A DNA stretch of 64,000 nt from positions 32,572,949-32,636,948 of the forward strand of contig CP141136.1 in the NCBI GenBank assembly GCA_035236585.1, given 5' to 3'. A program made the translations under genes and the position numbers. A model generated the notes under the pieces. That model was not told the origin of the DNA. It saw nothing but the letters and a program-made list of their open reading frames with translations, and made no database searches. Shown in pieces: positions 1 through 11,149 of this stretch. This DNA is from Warburgia ugandensis (Eukaryota; Streptophyta; Magnoliopsida; Canellales; Canellaceae). The first letter of the stretch is position 1. Every line of letters starts with the position of its first letter.

Positions 1-126
1 GCTGCAAGCTTATACAACTTCAATCTACATTTGCATGATTCATGATTGCATCTGACACAAGTTATTTCACTTACACTTTTCACTTTTCTAACTGTAGTCA
101 TTTCAATTTTCATTTATGAAGCAAAC

Positions 127-1180
127 ATGGAACATGAAGAAGTAGAACTAGAATAAGAACATGAAGAAGTGGTACAAGAACACTTAGAAGAGGTTGAAGT
201 AGAACAAGAACAACAGTTACAACACACAGAAGAAGAACAATCGAGACTATCGAGCACATGTCCACTAGTAACACCACCTGTCAAGAGAAAGCCTAGGGGG
301 CCAATACAAATGGAAAATATAAATAAGAGATCATCAAAGGCAATAAAAGAAACTGTACAATTTAATTATAGAGGCCAACCGATAAGTGGTAGTGTATATG
401 CTTATGCTAGCTTCATATGTTGCACTGTTAGAAGACTAGTGCCAGTCTCAGCGACTGATTGGAGACTTGTATCTCCTAAAGTCAAAGATGCAATATGAGA
501 AATGGTCAAGGTATGTAAATTCTTTTTATATATAACACAATATGTCCCTTATATATTGTTTCTGTTTGCTTATGATACATTAAGTCACTACTCACTAGTT
601 AGTAGTCACTAACCTGCTTCATCTTTTGTTTTGTAGTCTGCCTTTACCGTATCTGATGAGTACAAGAAGCAAGCATTGTAAGGAGCTAGTGAACAATGGA
701 GGAAATGGAAAAGTGAGCTTGCAAGGAAGTACATACTTCCAAATTCCAATGATCCTTCTAGGCTTAACATGGTCCCTCAGTTGTATTTCGGTTTCATTGA
801 CTATGAAGCATGGAATCAATTTGTACAGTTTAGGCTATCTCTTGATTTTGAGGTAATCACAACTTGAATTAGCTAAGCTAAATTTTGATTCTTGTGATTA
901 TTATAGTTGATTGTACTTTGATTACATTACTTTGATGTCTAGGCAAAGCATATAAAAGTACAAATGGTGCATACAACTAATCATATACAGCATCACCTTT
1001 CAAGGGTTGGCTATGCACGATTAGAGGCACAAGAAGTAAGTATATCATGTGACATTTCATTTCTGTCTAATCATAGTAGATTTTTATTTTATTAACTCTG
1101 ACTTACTGTCTCTCTTAATAGCATAAGAAGGGTGGGACAACAGAGCCCATCGATAGTGCTCTTCTTTGGATCATGCTAGT
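127..1180 (+). pseudogene. N-terminal exons: acidic region and Transposase_24-like core
   Basis: The first exon encodes a Glu/Gln-rich segment, then a basic proline-containing stretch, then a globular part containing FNYRGQPI and TDWRLVSPKVKDAI. The exon at 637-852 reads EYKKQAL, a stop, then QWRKWKSELARKYILP and later YEAWNQFV; the 943-1035 exon reads HHLSRVGYARLEAQE. Trp-Lys-Ser-Glu-Leu and Gly-Tyr-Ala-Arg-Leu are hallmark positions of plant Transposase_24 proteins. The exon starting at 1122 (HKKGGTTEP...ALLW) is cut by the LTR at about 1180 and resumes at 3856 with WTFTNKTAIAIASKI. Confidence 0.7.
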
Positions 1181-1184
1181 TTAA

Positions 1185-3855
1185 GTATAATCTTATTTCA
1201 TTAGGTTAAGTTACATTCATATGAAGCATGTTAGTATGAACGGTTGTTAAACTTATATTAGATTTATGCTTTAATGTTTATGATTTAATTGTTGTCAAAT
1301 TTTATTAGTAGATTCAATTGTTAAGTAGTTGTTAAGATATAATGAGCATAAATCACCAAAAATGTAAAATAATGGAATATGGAGATTCATGGACAATTAA
1401 GATGAGTGAAGGACTTTGACTTAATATTAGTAAGGGCTATAGTTAGTAGAACAATATAAAGATTATCAAATCCTTAGCCCAAATTAGGAGAATAATAAAC
1501 CCCATGAATGACATATTAAATATTCTTGGATTTAATTAAAATCAATTAGAAAGAATACTTAGGGTTAAAATGCTCATAGGAACCTTATGAAAGGTTGAGC
1601 TAAGGTCACTCTAGTGAATGCTAAACATGGTGGTTAAGGGGGGTTCTCTAATAGAGCCTTGCTCTTCCTGTATCTTTTGTTGACATTTTGAGGTCTAAAC
1701 ACCTCCTTACATGAGGATTGAAGTAACCACTTTGTGTTCAACCATTCAGCTAGTAAGCCTTAGCCAATTGGAAATAAGAGGAGCAGTCTAGACTTAGGAT
1801 GAAATAAGTTATCTTCAACCAGTAAAGCATTAACTGGTTGAATAATAATAATAAGAGCATAAAAGGTTAGTAAATTATCTAACCCTAATAAAAATTGTAA
1901 GTAAGATAAGGATGATCAAATAAGATCCATAGGATCTTGAATGATCAAGAACACTAAGAATCCTAATGTTGTATTTTATTATGTATCCATGTATGTATGT
2001 CGTAGACAAATTTAGATAGAGAATCCAAAACCTTGATCAAATATGATTCAAAGAAGAGAACCAAGATCATCCTCCTTAGGGATGATCAAACAACTGAACT
2101 TAGATCAAAGAAGAACTAGATGATAGAAGATCTAAGCTCTTGATCTTTATCAATAAGTATAAATTATTGATCAAAGGATCTATGAAAGATCAAGATCAAA
2201 GAAAGGAATACACAAAGACTTAGAATAGAAAATACTTAGATATGAAAGATTAAAAGATCATTCTAACCATTAGATCTATTGATCAATAGGATAGACACTA
2301 TCTGAGGAGGATAGATCATGATAGGACAAAAGATCTAGATCCTTTATATCAAAGGACAAGATTAAACAAAGAATATAGATAAGATCAAAACTATAGGATT
2401 ATTCAGATTGTATAAATATTGACAGTATGTATGGATTTACAGATTGCATACATTAGTAAGGATCATGGAACATCTGAAGAGATGTATCACTACTTGAAGG
2501 CAGGAGCATTTTATGAATGCATCTACATGGGATGTACATGTTGAATACATGATCTTATGTCTAGAAATGTTGACAAGTGTAATGTTAATACTTGTATTAA
2601 ATCCCCCGAAACCCTTATGATCCAACCAAACACATATGAAATGGTTAAGTTAGAATTGAGGAATAGACTCTAAGTGAGTATGGAACTAGAAGATATTCCA
2701 GCCCTAAGTAAACAGATAGATTAGCTGATATATATATATAACCTATTTTACATACAAGCATTTTAAATAGGCATAAGCTTGGGATGCTATGCTAGGTGAG
2801 TTATGAGGGTTTGGCCACCTGCTTCCTGAAATTTGATGATATGATGATACCTTACCCTATGAGAGGTTAAAAGTCGAATGGGGCAATTATGGGAAGGCCA
2901 CCACTATGAAAGTCCTGTCTTCCCATATGGGCAGTGACGCAATATTTTTCATCGTAGTATCAATGGTGAACAAGGCAATTATCCGAGCACACTAGTACGG
3001 ATTAGACTACAGCATGGTAGTCCTTCGATTATTTTGCACTATGATGCATCTAAGATAGGCATAGTGAAATGCCTTATGTTTTGGCATGATAAAATGCCAG
3101 GTAATTGTATATTACCAGTATTTCCCAAGAAGGAAAATTCTTAGTATAAGACTAGCTGAAGTATTGATTTCTCATAGTGGAAAGAATTGATCAACTTAGT
3201 TGGGAATGTTATTTGACTACTTTCATAAATTTTATGGATTTATTCATGTACAGTATGTGTGTATAAGAATGTACATATATTACAAAGTAAAGAGTTTGAT
3301 ACATGAGTATGTTTATGAATAATAGAATTATGAAGTATTAGAATTATATTGTCAAATTATTATGCTTCTTGAATCCCCTACCAAGTATAGCTTGTTGAGA
3401 TATTGTAAATGTTTGAATGTTTACAATATCTCAGATACAAAGAAGGAGAGTTAAGAGCTCAATACTGAAGAAGACTTGGGAAATAATAATCAGGGTATAC
3501 CCCTTAAAGACATGTATTTTGTTTTGTTTGAGATTATTGTATTGTAATGAGAGTTTCATTGTATGGTGAGCTTTGAGTTTTGGATTATGTAATTTGGACA
3601 AGTATTGTAATGGAACTGGGCTATACTGTGAACCACTGGATGGATTTTGAAATTTAATAAAAGTATATTCCTTCAATGAAATTTTATCTTGTTCAAAATT
3701 TCTACTTATGTTAGTATGAAGTGATGACTTGGGTTTTTCAAAACAAGTTCTAAAGAAATGAATTTCCACTACTTTGTTTTATTTTTTTACTACTAAGGGC
3801 CCTGCCTTTGAAAAATATATTACAAAATGTGTTAAAAGAAACTCGGGTCGTCACA
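1185..3855 (+). mobile_element. Del-type LTR, 5'-truncated copy, inserted in the CACTA gene
   Basis: The segment shares long stretches with 29100-31863, for example the GAGCATAAA...AAAATGTAA block, the GATCAAGATCAAAG-rich block and the last 300 bases. It ends at 3855 in the sequence GGGTCGTCACA, the same end as the other Del-type LTRs here. The coding exon is readable to about 1180 and resumes at 3856, so the insert is well bracketed. The first 2.2 kb present in the 26922-31863 copy is missing and no clear TG start is visible, so the left border is uncertain by about 20 bases. No target duplication can be confirmed (gtaac follows the right end). Confidence 0.7.
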
Positions 3856-4823
3856 GTAACTCCTGGACCTTTACTAACAAAACAGCTATAGCAATTGCAT
3901 CAAAAATTGTAAGTGGTTTAAAACTTTATGTTTTATACTTTTACTTTATGTGCGTACTGCCTAGTTAACTAGTTTTATACTTTTATACTCTTGCATTATA
4001 TAAATATTACATATATAATAAGGATTTGATCATGTTATGATATTTACATGTGCAGGAAGAGTTGACCCAAGAAAGTGCAACTACAGGGACTCTTAGCAGC
4101 ACTGCTACAAAGGGGGACATCCCATATAGGCCAATGGGCAGCAAAGATGAGCACCTTGGCTGGGTAAGGGGCCAAGGTCATGGTGTTGTTTCTTCCAAGT
4201 TCTTCCCTAAACAAAGGCTCCTATGCTATAAGATTTGGAAGAATGGAAGAGGAAAACTGTTGTGGAGATATATAGCAAGGTGAAGGATCATTTGTTGAAG
4301 GAACTCCAGGGTGGCAAAAGAACCTCATATTAGGATGAGGATGTTGCCCCTCAAGTTTAAGTTCAACCACCCTAATTTGACAATAGCTACACTCCTCCAT
4401 TAGATGAAGAGGTGGCAAGGAAGTACTTGAAGATGATGTCCCGATCAGTGAGGTATTTATATTGACATGTTTACTTTTACAATGTTTAATTATTTAATAA
4501 CCTCTACAATTTACATTACTAATTATTATATATATGTTATTTCTCAAATGCAAGTGGGTCAGTGCATGCTGTAGGTACATACATCTAAGAACTATGTGGC
4601 TATGGCAACACTGTACGAGGTTTGGCCCATAACTTCTGCCACCTTGCATGGCAAGCTGATGCATCCACACACTAAGCGCATGTGCATTACTGCTGCCATT
4701 CAACCAGATGCTCCCGTTCCATTTCTAATACAAGGGGATGATATTGAAACTATTGGGGATGCAATTGGATATCATGTGAGTTGGCAAGAGGAATTTATCA
4801 AACCAATGACATCAAATTCTAAG
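3856..4823 (+). pseudogene. Middle exons of the CACTA gene (Transposase_24 end and DUF8039-like domain)
   Basis: Coding resumes right after the LTR end. The 4056-4452 exon contains DEHLGWVRGQGHGVVSSKFF, matching the family pattern EH-G-VRG-G-GV-P-S-FF, then becomes unreadable in one frame. The 4575-4823 exon reads VWPITSATLHGKLMHP and later DDIETIGDAIGYHVSW, typical of the DUF8039 domain between the Transposase_24 and ULP1 parts (TLHG, then T-GDA-G in a short all-beta region). Splice sites are intact: AG at 4054-4055 and 4573-4574, GT at 4453 and 4824. A weak coding remnant may continue at about 4915-5060 up to the next LTR. Confidence 0.68.
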
Positions 4824-5467
4824 GTATATATATTCTAACTGTAGTCATGGCATCATTTTCTGCTACTTTTTTTAAGTCATCCTAAATTGTTAATTGATTA
4901 ATATTGTCTGCAACATGTCGGATCACCAGAAGCAGCACAAGGCGCAATTGAAGTGAACCTCCCCACCAGCAAATTTTGGCGTAGTGGCTAGTGTAGCCCC
5001 ATCCCAGCATTCCCATGTGTATTTGCATAGTTGTATCATGTTACAAGTGGACTTGAAAAATGCAACTATAATGATCCAAACATTTTACGCTATTGTTACT
5101 AAATTGAATAGAAATTGATTAATTTGGAAATTTATATATAGACTTAATCATATTAAATGTTTTCTTTTAATTAAAATATGAAATAAAGGGATTTGATATA
5201 AAAATAGTATCATTAGATTCTACGCTCAAAATGGAATCCAATGCCTCAAAGAACACTGAAAATGGAGCTCGTATGACCAAGTTATGGACATTTAAAGATC
5301 AAGGGCATTTTTGGAATTGACCCTTAAAACGAAAAAGGTCTGAAAACATAGGGGGTCATTTTGATAACGACACCCCCTATGTCATCCCCTTCATCAGGCT
5401 AGGCGGTGCACAGCACCACCATAGCTGTACGACGAAGCAAAAAATGACAGCACCACCTTCCCCTCCT

Positions 5468-5475
5468 ATAAATTC
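5468..5475 (+). promoter_or_regulatory. Probable TATA box of the solo LTR
   Basis: TATAAATT sits after a C-rich tract and about 400 bases into the LTR, with a pyrimidine-rich stretch downstream. This is the expected place for the LTR promoter. The related LTR at 26922 has TATAAATA at a comparable offset. Confidence 0.5.
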
Positions 5476-6904
5476 CTCCACTCCCCCTCTTCCAAATCAA
5501 GCTTTCTCCTCTCCAATCACTCCCAAAAATAGATCTGGCCACAAGGGTTTGCAGCCATGATCAAGACCAAGATCGAGTAGTATCGAGGGCTTCCCCAAGT
5601 ATGAGTCTCCTCCCCACCCTACTCTTTTCTCTTCCCTCTTTCTTTACCCCCAGATCTTGACCGAATCTGGTTAGTTTTTTGGCCGAAAATCACTAGATTT
5701 CCATGGAACAAAACCAGATAGGCTGAAGCCCGTCGAAGACCTAGCATCCTTAGGGTGCACAAGCATGACTCGCACTTGTGACAAGCTCTGTGGGGTGATT
5801 GTCGTACATGCGCGGCGTGCGTGCGCGGGTCTTGGTTCGACCAGGACACATGAGCATCCTAAGAACAGGGACGTTCGCTACATGTGTCGAAGACGCCTCC
5901 ACGCGATGCAGTCCAGGATGCGCGGGATGCGTACGCGTCCTGGGAACCACAATGCATGGGCCTTACACGATGATTCTTTTTCATTCGTTGATGCGTGACG
6001 TTAAAAATGCAAGTACAGAGGCTATAGGACTCCGATTGACGATCCAAAAGAATTGTTGTATCTATATTGACGACGCAGACCTAATGAGACTATAAAAGTT
6101 AAGGTTAGAAGCCTATTTAGTATGACTATAGCCTAAAAACTATAGAAATCTTCTAGATCTACCAGATCAAAGATGATCAAACCTCATAGATTGGTCTATT
6201 GGATATATTGGAGGATCAACATGCCTAGATCTACTCTAAATTTCATCTATTAACCCTTCAAATATAGATATGACCATCCAAGTCAAGTATAAACCTATTC
6301 TAAGCATAAGGACAGGTGATCTAGGAGATGTGACCGTCCAATTACATGATTTTGATAACATAAAAGTTAAAAGGCAATCTACCATTCATTATATAATCTC
6401 TACGCGAGATCTAGATTGGTTGTGAGATCTAGCCTGGAGATGCACTAAGCAATGATAAAAAAGGTAGATCTATCCATTAATCTAGAAATCTAAATAGTGA
6501 TATATAAATGGATAGAAAATGATATTTGAATCCTTGTTATCCATTAATATCTAGGGTTTCACAAAAGTGATCCAGGGTCGAGTAGTGAAGAATGCGATTT
6601 GAGGAACATCGAGGTAGGTAGTCTAATGCTACTAAGTTTTTAAATGCATCTTAAAAGTTTTTAAATGCATCTTAAACTCTGACTTGCTTTTATTACCGTG
6701 TTAAGCATGCTTTTGAGATAATGTTGTTCTTATACTAGTATGTGGACTTGTCTTCATGTTTTATGGCTTTGAATGCGATATTAGCATAAGTTGATTTTAT
6801 GCACTGCTAGCATGGTTGAGATTAAATGCATAAATTGCATGATTTTGATGATTGAGATTTGGATTCATCTATATATGCTTTTTAGGCTATTGAGCTTGGT
6901 GGGC

Positions 6905-7175
6905 ACTATGCTAAGTAGGTAGATCGCCGAATGAGGCAACCTACGACAGGAACAAACCTTGAGTTCAAAGCGGCCAGATCGCCAAATGAGGCAGCCTGTG
7001 GTGGGAACAAAACATGGAATTCCAAATGGGTAGATCGTCGAATGAGGTAGCCTACAATAGGGACAAAACCCTTGAGTTCCAAGTGGGCAGATCACCAAAT
7101 GAGGCAGCCTACAACGGGGACAAAACCCTTGAGTTCCAAGTGGGTAGATCGTCGAATGAGACAGCCTGTAGAGGA
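6905..7175 (+). repeat. Tandem repeat inside the LTR, unit about 56-57 bases, nearly 5 copies
   Basis: The motif AGATCGnCGAATGAGGCAGCC recurs with AGATC at 6921, 6976, 7032, 7089 and 7146, a spacing of 55 to 57 bases. Units also share ACAAAACCCTTGAGTTCCAA. Copies differ at several positions, so the array is old. Confidence 0.85.
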
Positions 7176-8299
7176 GCATAGTGGCCCTATGATTTCAGTT
7201 ATATTGATATGCATATAACATTTAGATGGTTGTAAACGAGTATTCGTGACCAGTCGGCTTGATGTGTTCGCTAAGAGACCATGTGCATGATACTTCTAGT
7301 GCCACTAGCATTTGCTTTGAATGATGACTATTTTAAGGGTTTCGTGATTATTATATTTTACTCGTTGGTTTGATGGGTTTGCTGAGATATTACTACTTAG
7401 TTCTATGGATTTCTACTTCATAATTTTAGTCATATTGCTATCATTGAATATTGCATGAATCGACATTTATGAAAAATGGATCACTAAGGTTTTATATGGA
7501 CAGCTCCTTGAAATTATGCATATTACATGCTGTGTTTTCAAAATAGTAGTATCAGATCTCCTACTAAGTATGAGGAATACTTACCCAAATGTATTATTTT
7601 TACATATTAGCTTCAAAAGGATTAAAAGAAGCATCAGAAAATGTTACTGTTACGATCAAGTGAATGAAGAGGAGATAAGTATAAACTATAAGTATATGAC
7701 CTACCCTTTGGACATGTATCTGTAATAACTACAGTTGGACTGTGTGCTGTGATTGGATAGACTTGAGAAATATTTATGTTTTCTTTGTCTGTCAGAATTT
7801 CCTTATTCACCTTGGAAACAAATGACACTCGGGGTTTTCAAAATGAATTTAAAACAAAAAGATTTTTCACTACATTGCATTGTTTTCTAAAAGTGTTTTC
7901 AAATGGGGATCGATCTCGCCTTAGGAGTTAGTTTTGCATTTAAAATGCATATGAAAACCCGAGTCGTCACAGCAATAATTAACAAGTTCAAAGCACTTGA
8001 AATGTAGTAAGTTCAAAAGAACTTTATAGGTGTAGTAAGTCCAAGTGCACTTGAAAAATACAACAAGGGAAGGAAAAGAAAAGCACTATACTCATTATAA
8101 ACATTTATTAGGTGCCCACAAGCTCAAAAAGTTTTATTATTTTAACCTAGGATAGAATTTGTGATCTTAGATTCTTACTTGAAGTAATGATTAGAGATCA
8201 AAAAGTTTTATTATCTTATCCTAGGTTAGAACTTGTAATCTTACTTGAAGTAATGATTAGAGGTGTTTTATGGAATTCATGTGTTTCTTTTAGCTTTTA

Positions 8300-8329
8300 T
8301 CATCATGATCATCAAGACCTTATCCCAAT
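8300..8329 (-). mobile_element. Tiny RTE LINE 3'-end remnant
   Basis: Thirty bases match the 3' end of the RTE LINE at 46033 onward at 29 positions: a CATCAT run, then ATCAAGACCTTATCCCAAT. Similarity stops abruptly after this. It is either an extremely 5'-truncated LINE copy or the tail of a SINE mobilised by the LINE. It lies in the intron before the first ULP1 exon. Confidence 0.5.
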
Positions 8330-8433
8330 ATATGATAAAATTTGATCTCACTGTTTCTCTTCTTTTATATATGCTAGTATACCAGTATATATTGTATATA
8401 TTCATTACTAATTTCTAAAATGTTACATCTACA

Positions 8434-9733
8434 GTGTAGGGATCAGGTGGAGGTTCCACCTAACACGCCTCCATTCCTAAGGGTACTGTATAGACTAGCC
8501 AATGAAGATAAGGAAATGAGCCTCGTAAGGATAAGGTAGGCGTGCTTGCAGACAATGTGGTTGAGGTTCTACTCTTCAAGGAAGACCTCTTAACCATATG
8601 TAATATGGCTCAATTGGAATACATGCACATTATTGTCTATATAGGGTATGTCGTTGTGTAACTGCTCGATTAGAGTTAGACTATTACAAATTTATAAATC
8701 AAAGTAACATTACTTGCTTTTTTAATAATACTTGATAATTATTTGACATTAACCTAAATTCCTAATGCAGGTATTTGCATGATAAGTTGCAAAGATTAGA
8801 GGTCAAGGACATTTACAAGTTCCTTAACCCTTCTCTTATCTTTTGATTAGACCATTTTCCCATGGACAAACAAAGTGAAGATATCATTCTTGGGCTCATG
8901 CATTGTGTGAAGGGGCAAGCCTTACTAATTCCCTACAATAGCGGGTACGTTGTAACATATGTTGCTAAATTATGTCATTTCAATTTTATAATTCATACAC
9001 ATGAATATCTATATTAGTTAAGATTTGAGAACATACAATTGAATTATTGTTTTTATAGGTCCCATTGGATGCTGCTAGCTTTCAATGTGCATGGTGGCCA
9101 TGCAATGTTTTTCGATTCTTGTGGAGCACAAATTTGGGAACACCTTATGGAAATTATAAACAAGTAAGTCTTTATTATTTCTTTCATTATAATATAACTA
9201 TTCACCTGATAAGTGGCAACTATCATAATATTCATAATCTAATGCTTTTCAATTATATATGTGTAGTGCATGGCATAAATGGGTTGAGCGGGAAGGTATT
9301 GACCACCCAACAAAACTCAATTGAAGAAGGCTAAGGTAAGGTTTACTAATTACTGCTATTTAGAATCTTTACTATAATTTTAAACTTGAGCTTATTTGAC
9401 ATGATATTTGAACCTTTTCTGTTGTCTTTGGTGACATTGGTGTGTAATGCCCTAAATAAAAACTAATTGGGAGTGTGGGTTTTATGTTCTCAGATACATG
9501 AGAACCCTCATTCACAATGGATTTACAATCTCACAATTGAGAAAGGTAAGACTTACTGATCAATTTTACATTTTTATTTTGTTTATTTCTTGACTGAATC
9601 CAAGATTGCATGTCTGAACTAAGTTATTATATGTTCCTTGTAGGTGGATTTGGGAAGCAAGAGTTACTCCCAGTTGGATCTAGACGATATTAGAATGGAA
9701 TGGATAGATCATATTATGAATTTTAATTTGTAG
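8434..9733 (+). pseudogene. C-terminal ULP1-like (C48) cysteine peptidase domain of the CACTA gene
   Basis: Exons after the second LTR encode the ULP1-like fold. The 8434-8645 exon has FKEDLLTICNM after a frameshift. The 8771-8944 exon has YLHDKLQ...FLNPSLI, a stop, and GQALLIPYNSG. The 9059-9163 exon has SHWMLLAFNVHGGHAMFFDS. A later exon has NWECGFYVLRYM. The last exon reads YSQLDLDDIRMEWIDHI and stops at 9731-9733. The expected triad is visible: His in SHW, Asp in FFDS and Cys in WECGFYV. In the family these domains resemble SUMO-specific proteases; whether the transposon-borne forms cleave SUMO is not known from sequence. The exon around 9266-9335 is damaged. Confidence 0.72.
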
Positions 9734-9800
9734 TTCAGTGATGTAAATGAATGTATCAATCATGTATATACATTTTACTCAAATATAATACAAAGACCAG

Positions 9801-10215
9801 TTCATTTCTATGGATGTATTCTATTTTTCTTTTGATTGAAATACATTGTGTCAATGTATGTGCTTTCTTTGTTTCAAACTTTCAATGATGGGATTGGGAA
9901 GTTGGTGTCTTGAACTAGACATATGATATGGGATGTGGCTGTCCATGAAGAAGAGTGAATGTATCATGTGCGGGTGATTGTGTGTGATTTTATTTGTTCA
10001 AATCAATGTGAACTGCATGGAGAAGTTATAGAATGTTGGAAGTGAAGGTGTACAGTGATTATAAATATAGCAGGTTACAGAATGTGAATGTATTATTTTG
10101 TCACATCAGTCCATTTCTATGGATATATTCTATTTTTCTTTTGATTCAAGTATGTGTCAATGCGCGTGCTTTCTTTATTTCAAAATTTTAATGATGGGAG
10201 GTTGGTGTGTTCAAG
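9801..10215 (+). repeat. Direct duplication downstream of the CACTA gene
   Basis: A block of about 100 bases at 9801-9905 (TCATTTCTATGGATGTATTC, then CTTTTGATTGAA and TTCAATGATGGGA) recurs at 10111-10205 with a few substitutions and short gaps. It lies between the last exon and the subterminal repeats, in the 3' noncoding part of the transposon. Confidence 0.75.
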
Positions 10216-10314
10216 GCTTCAAGTAGATAGGGTTGTGATATGTGAGGTTGTGTATTGAGGGAATTGTGTGTGGACACATTGGACACTTGGACAGTAATAC
10301 TGGAATGGTTATAG

Positions 10315-10815
10315 TTTTTAACTAATATAGGCCGGTTATTTACTATCGGTCCTATATAACTAATTAAATATAGGACGATTATTTACTATCAGTCCTATAT
10401 AACTAATTAAATATAGGACGGTTAACAAATAACTGTCCTATAGAACCTTAAAAATATAGAACAATAACCTAATCACTGTCTTATAGAACCTTAAAATATA
10501 GGACACCTACTTATTAACCATCCATAGGATGGTTAATTATGAACAATCTTATAGAACGTATAAAAATATAGGATGGTTTTGTATTAACCATCCTATAGAA
10601 CCTATAAAAATATAGGACTGTTAAAACCTTTAATTATATAAGATGGTTACTTATTAACCATTTTATATAATGTACAAAATATAGGATGGCTATTTATTAA
10701 TTGACCTAAATCAGTTTAGATATAGGACTATTACTCAAAAACCGTCCTATTTAGTGTAAAAGAATATAAGACAGTTATTCAGTAACTGTCTTATATTTAT
10801 AAGATGATTTAGCAC
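10315..10815 (+). repeat. CACTA subterminal repeat array
   Basis: A dense set of short repeats in both orientations is built on TATAGGACGGTTA and its complement TAACCGTCCTATA. They are separated by 15 to 35 AT-rich bases, with at least 14 recognisable copies. Such subterminal arrays flank CACTA elements and bind the element's own protein. Their position directly 3' of the accessory gene fits the right end of the transposon. I could not find a clear terminal TAGTG, so the exact end is undefined. Confidence 0.7.
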
Positions 10816-11088
10816 AATAGTTTAACATGTCGCAACTCTTGAGTAGAATGGGTCAACGGGATGTGTGAACAGGTCACATGTTATACAGGTCAACATGAAG
10901 TTTTACTAGGTCACATGTTAGACGGGTCAACACGATAGGTCCTGATGGTTGACATGAACATGACATGATTTTGAGCTTGTATTTTTTGGGTTGACATGAT
11001 CAATGACACAAACATGATAGGACTTGACCCACTAAATGCATGTCATGTTCAAGTCATTTCATCATGTCATGTTGTATTTTGCCAGACC
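10816..11088. repeat. GGTCA/GACATG-rich short repeats, unassigned
   Basis: GGTCAACn, GGTCACATGTTA and TTGACATGA motifs recur several times in both orientations between the CACTA end and the deleted retroelement. No ORF. This could be the subterminal region of another DNA transposon, but nothing identifies the family. Confidence 0.4.
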
Positions 11089-11149
11089 TAAAGTCTATCA
11101 ACCTAAGCAAACTAATAAGAATGATTGAAAATTTCAAAAATATATCCTT

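Larger units (their letters stand above)
5067..7971 (+). mobile_element. Solo LTR, Del/Tekay-like Ty3-gypsy, 2.9 kb
   Basis: It begins TATAATGATCC (from TGTAATGACCC) and ends GAGTCGTCACA, matching the two ends of the complete copy at 26922-31863. Flanking 5-base duplications are gcaac (5062-5066) and gcaat (7972-7976), four of five matching. It has no gag-pol, so it is a solo LTR, the usual product of recombination between the two LTRs of an element. It lies between the DUF8039 and ULP1 exons of the CACTA gene. Inside are a TATA box at 5468 and a 56-base tandem array at 6905-7175. A GC-rich stretch at about 5740-5990 stands out from the AT-rich surroundings. Confidence 0.8.
127..9733 (+). pseudogene. 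CACTA (En/Spm) transposon accessory gene, many exons, broken by two LTR insertions
   Basis: Read across GT-AG introns, the coding pieces follow one family order: an acidic N-terminus, a Transposase_24-like core, a DUF8039-like domain and a C-terminal ULP1/C48 cysteine-peptidase-like domain. This arrangement is known from plant CACTA elements as the ORF that accompanies the main transposase. Clear exons are 127-510, 637-852, 943-1035, 1122 to about 1180 (rejoined at 3856-3908), 4056-4452, 4575-4823, about 8434-8645, 8771-8944, 9059-9163, about 9440-9545 and 9644-9733, which ends in TAG. In-frame stops near 154, 496 and 676, a frameshift in the 8434 exon, a stop near 8850 and two LTR insertions make it a pseudogene. 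The start at 127 is the first ATG of the acidic segment but is followed by a stop. The main transposase (TNPD/TNP2) is not in the window and may lie to the left. Exon borders are read by eye. Confidence 0.75.

Noticed and set aside
5619..6095. Cluster of six overlapping ORFs in a GC-rich patch
   Set aside because: The patch is inside a solo LTR; frames on both strands are open because of base composition, and no protein family is recognisable.
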